Assembly (NCBI RefSeq): GCF_000237085.1
Contig: NC_016627.1
Coordinates: 4,216,118-4,280,117 of the forward strand
Reading direction: 5' to 3'
DNA: 64,000 nt
Source of the DNA: Acetivibrio clariflavus DSM 19732
GTDB taxonomy: Bacteria; Bacillota; Clostridia; Acetivibrionales; Acetivibrionaceae
In this document: positions 46,222-54,831 of the stretch, one piece after another
Layout: each line of letters opens with the position of its first letter
Position numbering within the stretch: the stretch's first letter is position 1
Notes under the pieces: generated by a model
What the model saw: the letters and a program-made list of their open reading frames with translations, nothing else
What the model was told of the DNA's origin: nothing
Database searches by the model: none
Position numbers and translations under genes: made by a program

Positions 46222-46908
46222 TTACTTGTCAGTCAAACGAACAATCTGACAATTGGCCATCATTCTGTCCAATAAAGTCTGGCAAAGATGCTTATCCTCA
46301 GCTGCATCTATCCATGCTGACAGTTCACGATTGGTTATAAAAATAATGCTTCTGGTTTCATTAAGAAAGGTAACTGCCCGGTAGAAAACCTGCAGTTCTG
46401 CCCTGGTTGGTTCCACATAAAAGACATCATCAATAATAATTAAGTCACATTCCTGCATATAAGAAAAGATCGCTTCTGCTTTTGGATTTGTGGCTTTCTT
46501 TTCTGCCACTGCGATAAAATTATCAAAAGGCGCATAATAGGTTTTATGTCCATTATCGATCGCTGTTTCTCCAAGATGAACTGCAAGACTAGTTTTACCT
46601 GTCCCGCATTTACCAAGCAGAATAACGTTTTGTTCTTCATTGAGCCACATCAGATGGTATAATTGTTTTATCTGCCATTCCAAACCTTTGTTTAAATTCG
46701 ATAATTCAAATACCTTGTTGGGAAGTTTGCTTGCCCTTCTTAGCTTGATCTGTTTTTGTCTGGCTCGTATCTCTAGTTCTTTATGTAATATCATCTGAAG
46801 ATAATCTAGGTTGGACAGCTTCTCATCATTCAAATCAATATATCCCCTTGCGATATTCCAAAGGTTGAGCTTTTGGGCCAATTCACGGATTTCTGTTATA
46901 TCAGCCAT
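46222..46908 (-). CDS. istB: IS21 helper ATPase (copy B)
   Basis: 228 residues, differing from copy A only at a few positions (for example NPKAEA for SPKAEA and ETRSII for EARSII). Walker A GKCGTGKTS and Walker B LIIIDDVF are intact, so it should be functional. Overlaps istA by 8 bp. Confidence 0.93.
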   Translation of the reverse strand: MADITEIRELAQKLNLWNIARGYIDLNDEKLSNLDYLQMILHKELEIRARQKQIKLRRASKLPNKVFELSNLNKGLEWQIKQLYHLMWLNEEQNVILLGKCGTGKTSLAVHLGETAIDNGHKTYYAPFDNFIAVAEKKATNPKAEAIFSYMQECDLIIIDDVFYVEPTRAELQVFYRAVTFLNETRSIIFITNRELSAWIDAAEDKHLCQTLLDRMMANCQIVRLTDK

Positions 46909-48373
46909 CGATTTCCCTCCTTATTTCTTTACTCCTCGCCAAATGATTAAAATACTGCTGATTCGGCAAAAACTTCTTAGCTATATGCTCTCCGTACTGA
47001 TACATGAGATAAGCCAAAAGCTCATAGGCACTGCAGCGTTCAGTATCAATGCAGTATTCTATTCCATCAAGCAATTGTCCAATTGTATAAAACCTTGTCA
47101 TCCGGTATAATCGAATGCAATGTGTATTAAAATATTTCGACTGTTGCTGCTCCATCCGGCGAATGAATTCCTGAGCTATTTCGTATTCTGCAAAATATTG
47201 TTTTATGATGGTTAAAGAAACCCTGTCTCTGCTGTAATTTTCTTCTGGTTTGAACAACTGCCCGGTATCTTCTGTGACTGGATATTTAGCCAATAAATCA
47301 TTTGTTTCAGCATCATAGAACAAAAGCATTTCACCATCATCTTCAATGCGAATGCGTTTATAAGCATCCATCATACCTGTATTAATCAGATAACGGTTGC
47401 CTTTATAATTTACAACTCCATCCTTATCAAAGGAGGCAACAGTGCTTGATACTTCGGAATAAGGTTTGACATGGAGCAGGTATTTTTGCTCTTCCATGAA
47501 CATTTCACGCGGCACTTTTCTGGTCACAGTATGTATTCGCCCGTTGCCTTCCCTATCTAACCATGCAAGGGCAGCACTGTTAAGGCAATCAATTCCGGTG
47601 TATATCCTGCCCTCAAGAAAACTTTGCTTTATGTATCCAATCACCTCTTCAACCTTGCCTTTACTTTGAGGATCTCTTGGTCTACATAGCGAAACATTGT
47701 AACCTATACGCTTAACATATTCTTCAAAGGCGGGTACGAATATGATATTCCCCAGATTTTCACTGACTACATAGACACGGTCAAGGTCATAAAGAATAGT
47801 CTGCGTTCTTCCTCCAAAATATTGGAATGCATAGTTATGAGCTTTAATGGCCGTTTTGGTTATAAAGGGATCCGGTGAAAAATAAACAAATTTCATTCTG
47901 CTATAACTCAGAACCATGCAAAAGAAATATATTCGTACAATTCGCCCGTACATATCCTTAAGTTTGTATTGACCAAAATCCGCCTGCGCTTCATATCCCG
48001 GTGGAGAAATTTCACGGGGTGAGGTTTTACGTTTACTGGCATGCGGATACCCGTGCTGTTCCCTTAAGGCTTTCATATAGCGGTAGAATGTAGCTCGTTT
48101 AACTTGTAGATCAGGGAAGGCCTCCACCAATTTGAGATAGATGTTTGTATCCCTCATTTGTGGACAAATTTTCAAATGTTCCAGTATGTACTGACGGTAG
48201 TTATCCATGTGGTACCTTTCCTTTTCAGCTTCCCTTACATAATCTTCTTTGCTCATATTCCAGTATTTGCTGACAGAAGAATAGGTTATCCCCAGTGCTT
48301 TTGCGGTTTTTGTCTGAGCAAGTCCAAGTGCTTTGTACTCCTGGATTTTTCGGTATTGCTCGATTCCAATCAT
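46901..48373 (-). CDS. istA: IS21 transposase (copy B)
   Basis: 490 residues with the same helix-turn-helix and DDE positions as copy A (EAQADFGQY, PQSKGKVE). Substitutions include QEYKALG for LEYKALG, SKEDY for SEEDY and LINTGMMDA for QINTGMMDA. Intact. The two copies in direct repeat enclose about 16 kb. Confidence 0.94.
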   Translation of the reverse strand: MIGIEQYRKIQEYKALGLAQTKTAKALGITYSSVSKYWNMSKEDYVREAEKERYHMDNYRQYILEHLKICPQMRDTNIYLKLVEAFPDLQVKRATFYRYMKALREQHGYPHASKRKTSPREISPPGYEAQADFGQYKLKDMYGRIVRIYFFCMVLSYSRMKFVYFSPDPFITKTAIKAHNYAFQYFGGRTQTILYDLDRVYVVSENLGNIIFVPAFEEYVKRIGYNVSLCRPRDPQSKGKVEEVIGYIKQSFLEGRIYTGIDCLNSAALAWLDREGNGRIHTVTRKVPREMFMEEQKYLLHVKPYSEVSSTVASFDKDGVVNYKGNRYLINTGMMDAYKRIRIEDDGEMLLFYDAETNDLLAKYPVTEDTGQLFKPEENYSRDRVSLTIIKQYFAEYEIAQEFIRRMEQQQSKYFNTHCIRLYRMTRFYTIGQLLDGIEYCIDTERCSAYELLAYLMYQYGEHIAKKFLPNQQYFNHLARSKEIRREIDG

Positions 48374-48516
48374 TATTGGTTTCCTCCTTTGGTTTGTGTG
48401 TTATTGAAGTCATAATACCTATATTAGTTCAAGCATAGGCATCACCTCCTTACCTCCTTGTTAGGAGTCAATAAATTAAACATTATAAAATAAAAACACC
48501 CATTTGGGTGTTCTTG

Positions 48517-48664
48517 ATAAAGTATGTCAATATTGTCATTAATTTTAATTTTACAATTATGCTACTAACAGAAATTTATTTCTTATTTTCTGTACTTGAT
48601 AAACTAATTTTTCCAATTAGTGCCATCGGATTACGTAATTATTAGCTTAATATTCAACAATAAG
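48517..48664. other. Spacer between IS21 copy B and the second defence operon
   Basis: AT-rich and without a gene. It marks the downstream end of the res gene; I see no strong terminator apart from the IS-end hairpin. Confidence 0.4.
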
Positions 48665-51600
48665 CTATTCCGATTTCAATATTTTCGCTATCATACCATC
48701 AATGCAGTCGTCTTCATCAAGGCAAAACACATTCTTCGCTCTACGTTCCGGCTTGCCTTTTCCCCACCACTGACACAAATCCTCGGAACGGGTACCGGAC
48801 ATTATAAAAGAGTTCAGCACAATTTTCTTATCACCGCTTGAGGGCTGGAGGCGCGCTTCAAGTTCTTTAATAGTGGCATGGAACTCTATCTTGGGATCAT
48901 CCCATTGCAAATGCCGCAATCCTTTTGGGTCGATAAAGGAAATATATTGCACATCGGGCGTATCAATCCATAACACATAGTCCGGATAAAAATTGCCTGC
49001 TTCGAAGAACCCCATTCCTACCTTGCTCTTGTTGCGGAGCAAGTATAGCTTTTTACCCTCGAAAATTGCAGCATTTGCATCTACATATGCCTTAAGTTTA
49101 TCAACAAACCGTTTCTCGTCTTCATTCAGACTGACCGGTGATACAGTCAGTTTCAAACCACCCGCTCTCAGACAGATGAGCGGTGTGTAGAGGTGATGCC
49201 GGAAATCAAAAGCTATCAGTGAATTGCTAAGTATACCTTTTTCATAAGTTGGTATACCGCTATGCTGATTAAGCAGAGCCTTCAAATCCTCAACAAACTG
49301 CTCCACTGTCCCGGCGGTTGGATCACCGTCGTAGGCATCATAATACGAAAGTTTATATTCAGCAACAAAGTTTCCATCTCTGTCACTCAATTCCTGGTAT
49401 TCAAGGAACCTGTCCTCCCACTTTGCTTTTTCGTATTTGTAGAACTTATCAATATAACATTTCAGCACCATAATGGCTAAGTCAGTTACAAGAACAAGCT
49501 TTTCCATACTGTCAAGTTCGAGGTGCTTCTTCGGAATGATAAGCAAATACCAACCGTCAGTTTTTAAAATATCCTTGATACCATCTTTAGTGATAGAGAT
49601 ATTATAATAAAACTTCTCGTTCTTATAGGTTTCAAGTTCGTCAAGAATGCGGTCATAATCGATGAATGGTATATACTGCTTACCAATTGTATGTTCTTCG
49701 GGGATAGATTCAATCTGCATGCTGAATGTAGATTCAATTGCCTGCACTTTTGAACGGCAATCAAGTATCACCTTGTTCTTGTTTAAATAACGCAAAAATT
49801 CCTCGTTCGGTTTACCGAGTAAAAGTCTTGCAGCTTGATTTTTAAAGTTTACACCCTCTTTAACTTTGATGACCCGCAATTTTCTGTGCTCATCGGGATT
49901 ATACCGGCTTAATACAGGAAGCGTGTACTCGTGCGGCCTTTCGTTGGCAGGCATATCCTCCATTTCTAGATACCTTTTAAAGTCTTCCATGTACTGGGCT
50001 TTTATTCCGAATATAGTCAGCGTTTCAAGCAGCTCAATATATTTCGGTATGATAACAGAGCTATCATCCAATCTGTGACTGCGTTTTAAACAACTACCGT
50101 AGCCACGCAGGCGAACTCCACGCCCAAAAAGCTGGATGGCTTGTGAGCCTTCGCCTTTAGCAAAGTTAATAAGCCCCATCGTAGAAACACGCCACGAGTT
50201 CCAGCCTTCGGTAAACTTGCGTGAACCAATGAGAGTATTTATGTTCGAATTTCGTTCGTTGATGTTGTGGAAAAGGGATTCAGAAACAAACTCCTCTGTT
50301 CCGGTGGTAATACCTTTTGCCTCGCAGTTTTTAATTAAGCCTGCCGTGTCGCCAATGCTTACCACACCAAAATATTCGCCGTCGGAACCAATTCGGAGTG
50401 CAATTTCTCCTTGTACCTGACGCAAGTTTATGACGTGCAGGCGTGGGGAGTCAGATGTGGTATCGCTGTTGAAAACAAGGCGGAGAATATCCTTATAAAC
50501 ATCTTCAGCTTTAGGAGTTCCTCCGAACAAAGAATTTAGAGCGTTGAAGTTTTGTGAAAAGAGTTCCCGGCCGGCGCTGTCGGTTAGTCCGGTGTCACCA
50601 CTTAACACAGTGTCGATTCGGTTTATGGTTTGCTCCTTGCGGTTGACAAACTTATCAATAAAGTCCAATACTTCCTCAACATCGGTCATTTCTGCGACGG
50701 ATGTTTTTGCCGTTACACGATTGCCCACAAAAACAAGTAGAGGCTTTTCAATTCGAAAAGGTGCGTACTCCTTGCCTTTTTCACAAAACAACTTCAATTG
50801 CTGATAAAATGACAACAAGCAGCCTACGAGGTATAACTGCCTCTGTTCCTCTTCAATACTGTCCCGCAAGTTATAAATGCGGTATTCCTTGCCGTATCCG
50901 TCTTCATAAAAGTACTTGTAAGAGTAATCAATTATAATTGAACGAAAATATTCATCAAGGCGTTCTTTCCATTCTTTCTGAGAAATATTGCTTGGTTTGT
51001 TCGATTTCATCGCCTGCTTTAATGTTGCAGAGTATTCAAAGGCAAATCCGCCATCCGCAGAAAGTCGTGAGCGGTAATCATACCACACATCTCCCGCGAG
51101 GCCGCGGTGTGCTTCGTCCACAAGCACGAGGTTGTTCTGCTCGAAGCTGTCAACTGAAACGGTTTTGACTTTACCTTCCTCTTTCAGCTTGTTCATGTCA
51201 ATAACAATAACATCAGCGGTTGTGCCAAAGCCGCCCTTTGAGAAAGGCTCTGCGGATATGTCCGATAGTTTCAACTCCTCCAAATGCTGGTTTGACATTC
51301 CCTCGTTCGGCGCAAGGACAATAATTTTGTTAATGTCCAAGCGCGGGTTGGTCAGCTTCGCCCTTTTCAGGTAATAGCGAAACTGCAGGATGTTTATGTG
51401 CATAATCAGTGTTTTGCCGCTGCCGGTGGCGCACATAAATGCCAATTTATTCATATTCTCCGGTGAAAAAGGCTCAATATCAATAGCACCGAAACTTTCT
51501 ACCTTAACCTTTTCGATAAAAGCGTTCAAATCAGCTGCAAAGGCTTCTTTGTCGGTAAAATAGCGGTCAAGATATATTTCGGTGAACAGGCATGCTATAT

Positions 51601-51913
51601 ACTGAAAATATTTTAGCTTGATACCGCCGCGTTTTTCGCCAATTTTTTTGACATAGCGGCAAATACGCTCATCATATTCCCGCAGAGTATCCCGGCTAAT
51701 TTTTGCGTCTGCGCCCTGGCGCATCAACAGTAAATCCAGTTCACCCCAGAAGTATGTATTCTGGTTTTCGTCAAAGCCTTCGTATTCAGAACTGTTCATT
51801 TTGCCAGCAAGGTCAGCAAGGCTGTCTTTGCCAAACAGGTTGAGGAAATAGCGAAATAAAACTAACTGGGCGCTCCATTTGAAGGCAGAAGCAGTGTTTT
51901 TTCTTTTTGCCAT
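48665..51913 (-). CDS. res: Type III restriction endonuclease subunit Res
   Basis: 1082 residues. DEAD-type motor: Walker A CATGSGKTLIM near residue 160, DEAHRG near 263, SATLKQAM, and helicase C motifs with IGSRKFTEGWNSWRVSTMG and GRGVRLRGYG. The C-terminal nuclease has FYPDYVLWID and FIDPKG (about residue 990), an Asp and D-x-K of the PD-(D/E)xK core. With Mod it should cut between unmethylated sites. It overlaps the mod stop (TAATG), so the two are coupled. All motifs are present. Confidence 0.93.
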   Translation of the reverse strand: MAKRKNTASAFKWSAQLVLFRYFLNLFGKDSLADLAGKMNSSEYEGFDENQNTYFWGELDLLLMRQGADAKISRDTLREYDERICRYVKKIGEKRGGIKLKYFQYIACLFTEIYLDRYFTDKEAFAADLNAFIEKVKVESFGAIDIEPFSPENMNKLAFMCATGSGKTLIMHINILQFRYYLKRAKLTNPRLDINKIIVLAPNEGMSNQHLEELKLSDISAEPFSKGGFGTTADVIVIDMNKLKEEGKVKTVSVDSFEQNNLVLVDEAHRGLAGDVWYDYRSRLSADGGFAFEYSATLKQAMKSNKPSNISQKEWKERLDEYFRSIIIDYSYKYFYEDGYGKEYRIYNLRDSIEEEQRQLYLVGCLLSFYQQLKLFCEKGKEYAPFRIEKPLLVFVGNRVTAKTSVAEMTDVEEVLDFIDKFVNRKEQTINRIDTVLSGDTGLTDSAGRELFSQNFNALNSLFGGTPKAEDVYKDILRLVFNSDTTSDSPRLHVINLRQVQGEIALRIGSDGEYFGVVSIGDTAGLIKNCEAKGITTGTEEFVSESLFHNINERNSNINTLIGSRKFTEGWNSWRVSTMGLINFAKGEGSQAIQLFGRGVRLRGYGSCLKRSHRLDDSSVIIPKYIELLETLTIFGIKAQYMEDFKRYLEMEDMPANERPHEYTLPVLSRYNPDEHRKLRVIKVKEGVNFKNQAARLLLGKPNEEFLRYLNKNKVILDCRSKVQAIESTFSMQIESIPEEHTIGKQYIPFIDYDRILDELETYKNEKFYYNISITKDGIKDILKTDGWYLLIIPKKHLELDSMEKLVLVTDLAIMVLKCYIDKFYKYEKAKWEDRFLEYQELSDRDGNFVAEYKLSYYDAYDGDPTAGTVEQFVEDLKALLNQHSGIPTYEKGILSNSLIAFDFRHHLYTPLICLRAGGLKLTVSPVSLNEDEKRFVDKLKAYVDANAAIFEGKKLYLLRNKSKVGMGFFEAGNFYPDYVLWIDTPDVQYISFIDPKGLRHLQWDDPKIEFHATIKELEARLQPSSGDKKIVLNSFIMSGTRSEDLCQWWGKGKPERRAKNVFCLDEDDCIDGMIAKILKSE

Positions 51914-54816
51914 TATTCCGCCTCCTCAAACATCTTTTCCCTGAATACAGGTTCAATACGCTGCACTTTCCAGTTTTCGTCATCCAGGCGCAGGTTTTCA
52001 AGGTTGTTGTCACCGTTGACATAGATAACATCAAACTCACGGTCAGCGGGGTTAATCCTGTGTTTTGTGAAGTATGCATCGAGGGCGGCATTGCTTTGTA
52101 TCAAGTCACTTGTGATGGTGCGCCAGATTACAAGCGCTCGTCTGCCATCAGGTAGTCTGCCCTCAATTTGCTTAAAGCCGTACTCGCCGCTGTTATCCCG
52201 CTCCAATCTGACCGCTCCTTCGTATAAGCCTTCTCTTTTCCATTCCTCTTCAATCAGTCTTACAGCTTTAAACCAAGCTGTTGCCGACTGTCGTATAACC
52301 GACAGCCCAATCAGATAATTGAATGTCTCGCATAAGTCAACAGTCTTAAGTTTCGTTTCGTTGTTTTCAATGATTTTAAGCTTATAGGAAAACGGTGCGT
52401 TAAAAGCGTCCAGCGAAAGCATGCTGTCTTTCGCCTCGTAGTCAAACATATAGTGTATCATATATTCATCGCCTAATTTCATCGCAAGCTGGTGTTTGTC
52501 GTCATCCAGTTCAATATTTGAAAGCGTGTCTTCGTAGCTTTCAAGGGAGATGTATTTCATAATGTGGCTTATGCCAGTGTTACGATTCTGTGGTTTTCCG
52601 TTTTTCCAATCGGCGGAGTAAATAACTTTTTTCATTCGTGGCAGTATGACTGTGTAAAAATACTCACCCATTTCAACGAGAATATATTTACGATTTCCTC
52701 CGTCTTCACGGTTGAGATTAATTACTGCATGCCCTGTGGTACCAGAGCCAGCAAAGTAATCAAGAACAATGTCGTTTGCAGATGACCGTAATATACGTTC
52801 GATAAGTGCTGTTGGCTTCTGAGTGCTAAAAGCGACATGCTCCCTATTAGCATTCACTGTTTGAAAAGATGGAATATCTGTCCATACAGTTGTCAATGGC
52901 TTACCTAGTGAATCTTTAAGATATACTCTTCTCACCTTACCATCTTCTATATATTCTTTATACCTATCTCCATTTTCATCAATCTTGTCATACCTTTTCT
53001 TTGTGCTTTCGGAAAGCTCTAAGTACTGTTTATGAAATTCAGGTTTTCCATTCTTTGAAACAAAAAAAATGGTATCATGTCCTCTTATCCACGAATTGGC
53101 CTGTGATTTAAAACCAGACGATGATTCGTTAGACCATATTATCTCACGTTCAAAATTGAAAATTTCTTCAAGTAACATTGATAATCTATTACTTTCATTT
53201 ACATCAATTTGAACATAAATAGATCCATTTTCATTTACTAAAGACTTCAAAATAACTAATCTATCAAACATCATACTTAACCAAGTTGAGTGCTGATATC
53301 CATCTTTGTATGAAAAGTTATCGTCATTACCAGTATTATATGGGGGATCAATATACACACACTTAATTTGCTCGCGATATTTTTCTTTTAGCAATTGTAA
53401 TGCTTGGAAATTCTCGCTATAAATAAGTAATCCACCTGTATGCTCGTCAAGATTGTCAATGCTTGCAATAAGACGTTCTTTAAAATCGGCAGAAAAATGG
53501 CGAGTATCAAGGACAAGGTTCTTATTTTGACGCAAAAACTCTATCGTCAGTGGCTCGGAATATCCGACGGTCGTAAGGTTGCCCTCGATCTCATGAATCG
53601 CATACATTTCCCGCCATTCGGCAATTTGAGCTTCGTTTTCAATAATTTCTGGGTAGAATTTTTCGTCCACCATATCGAGAGTTATACACCAATTTGTATC
53701 AACAACAAACTTCTTTTTCAGCCACAGTTTTTTCTGAAAATCCTCAATTTGTGCGAGAAAGTCAATAATAATCTTGCCGACACGCTTGATTGCCCTCACC
53801 TTGGCAAGATAGCTATCAGCACGTTTCTCGTCGGTAGTATCAATATCATCAAGATGAATGACTTCGCTCTTTATAAAAAAGTCCAGTTCGCGGGTTAAAA
53901 AGCCGCGTAAATCTTTATGAATGAAATAGTCAAAGGTGTTTTTAGCAACATAGGCACTCAGGTGTTTTTCCAAAACTGTACGCGTTTCCTTTTTTCCACC
54001 AGGTGCAGGTGCGAGCAAGTGAAACCATTCTTTGAAATTCTTTGCAATTGCATCCGAAATAGCGGCAAGATTGGCTTCAAACCAATTTACTTTTTTATCA
54101 TCTGGAATGTCATATACAAAACGGATAACCAATTCGCCGTTAATTTCTTCAATTGTCTTAAGTTCAGGACGTTCCGGCGTTTCCTTATAGAGCATAAATT
54201 CGCGCTTGTTTGTGTCGGATTCCTTGTTATTATTCTTTTCTGTGGTTGCATCAACAAGACGGAAGTGTACCTTTTTACCGTTGTCAATAAAAGTGTAGTC
54301 GCGGAAATTCTCTGTGGTCTTTATGTAATACTGGTCAGCGTTCGCCCAATACAGCTTTACTTCCTCACCCTCATAAGGAATTGCGTATACGCCTTCTTTG
54401 TATCGGCGTTTAGATATAAAATCACCTTCATCATAATAGCGGCTGAAAAATTTATACAGTGCTGAGTATACATCTGTTTCAAGAGATGACAAGTCTGTAC
54501 CCGACGCAAGCTGTGATTTTAGTCGAGCGTATTCTTCCGCGAGTTTCGGACTCGCACTTATCTCAATACCGAGTTCAGCCGCTTGTCTTTCAATAGCTGA
54601 AATACGTTCTTTTATTTCCACAGTGTTCTGAGCAAAAGGAGTAAGCGTTTCCTTCACTTTTTTTGGTAAATCCTCCGAGAGGAATTTCATAATCTCTTTC
54701 CTGCGGATATTCATAATGCGGTAGATCCCGAAATCCAAATCTGCCTTGTCAAGTTCAAAAATTTCCTCCAAGAGGCTAATAAATCGGTTCAATTTTTCGT
54801 TCGTATTTTGATTCAT
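51913..54816 (-). CDS. mod: Type III DNA methyltransferase subunit Mod, long form
   Basis: 967 residues. The N6/N4 methylase core is in the second half: catalytic DPPYNTGND near residue 488 precedes the SAM motif DYFAGSGTTGHAV near residue 685, the beta-class order. About 480 residues upstream are unusual for a classical Mod: helical start LLEEIFELDKADLDFGIYRI, then FRDYTFIDNGKKVHFRLVDA and a region matching neither known target recognition. The end has IVWRTITSDLIQ and FDVIYVNGDNNL. It methylates adenine on one strand and guides Res. It is 15 bp after the SNF2 gene. Confidence 0.9.
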   Translation of the reverse strand: MNQNTNEKLNRFISLLEEIFELDKADLDFGIYRIMNIRRKEIMKFLSEDLPKKVKETLTPFAQNTVEIKERISAIERQAAELGIEISASPKLAEEYARLKSQLASGTDLSSLETDVYSALYKFFSRYYDEGDFISKRRYKEGVYAIPYEGEEVKLYWANADQYYIKTTENFRDYTFIDNGKKVHFRLVDATTEKNNNKESDTNKREFMLYKETPERPELKTIEEINGELVIRFVYDIPDDKKVNWFEANLAAISDAIAKNFKEWFHLLAPAPGGKKETRTVLEKHLSAYVAKNTFDYFIHKDLRGFLTRELDFFIKSEVIHLDDIDTTDEKRADSYLAKVRAIKRVGKIIIDFLAQIEDFQKKLWLKKKFVVDTNWCITLDMVDEKFYPEIIENEAQIAEWREMYAIHEIEGNLTTVGYSEPLTIEFLRQNKNLVLDTRHFSADFKERLIASIDNLDEHTGGLLIYSENFQALQLLKEKYREQIKCVYIDPPYNTGNDDNFSYKDGYQHSTWLSMMFDRLVILKSLVNENGSIYVQIDVNESNRLSMLLEEIFNFEREIIWSNESSSGFKSQANSWIRGHDTIFFVSKNGKPEFHKQYLELSESTKKRYDKIDENGDRYKEYIEDGKVRRVYLKDSLGKPLTTVWTDIPSFQTVNANREHVAFSTQKPTALIERILRSSANDIVLDYFAGSGTTGHAVINLNREDGGNRKYILVEMGEYFYTVILPRMKKVIYSADWKNGKPQNRNTGISHIMKYISLESYEDTLSNIELDDDKHQLAMKLGDEYMIHYMFDYEAKDSMLSLDAFNAPFSYKLKIIENNETKLKTVDLCETFNYLIGLSVIRQSATAWFKAVRLIEEEWKREGLYEGAVRLERDNSGEYGFKQIEGRLPDGRRALVIWRTITSDLIQSNAALDAYFTKHRINPADREFDVIYVNGDNNLENLRLDDENWKVQRIEPVFREKMFEEAE

Positions 54817-54831
54817 CGCGTTCTCACTCCT

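Larger units (their letters stand above)
46005..48516 (-). mobile_element. IS21-family element, copy B
   Basis: Same orientation and nearly the same sequence as copy A (27066). It begins at the same GTTTGAAACTGCG module and ends at an AACACCC/GGGTGTT hairpin. It differs by scattered substitutions and by an 8-bp duplication (ACCTCCTT) upstream of istA. It interrupts a serine recombinase gene. Confidence 0.82.

Noticed and set aside
53440-54465. Two long rightward frames of 152 and 182 codons
   Set aside because: Both are antisense to mod; Phe/Cys-rich translations without start signals.
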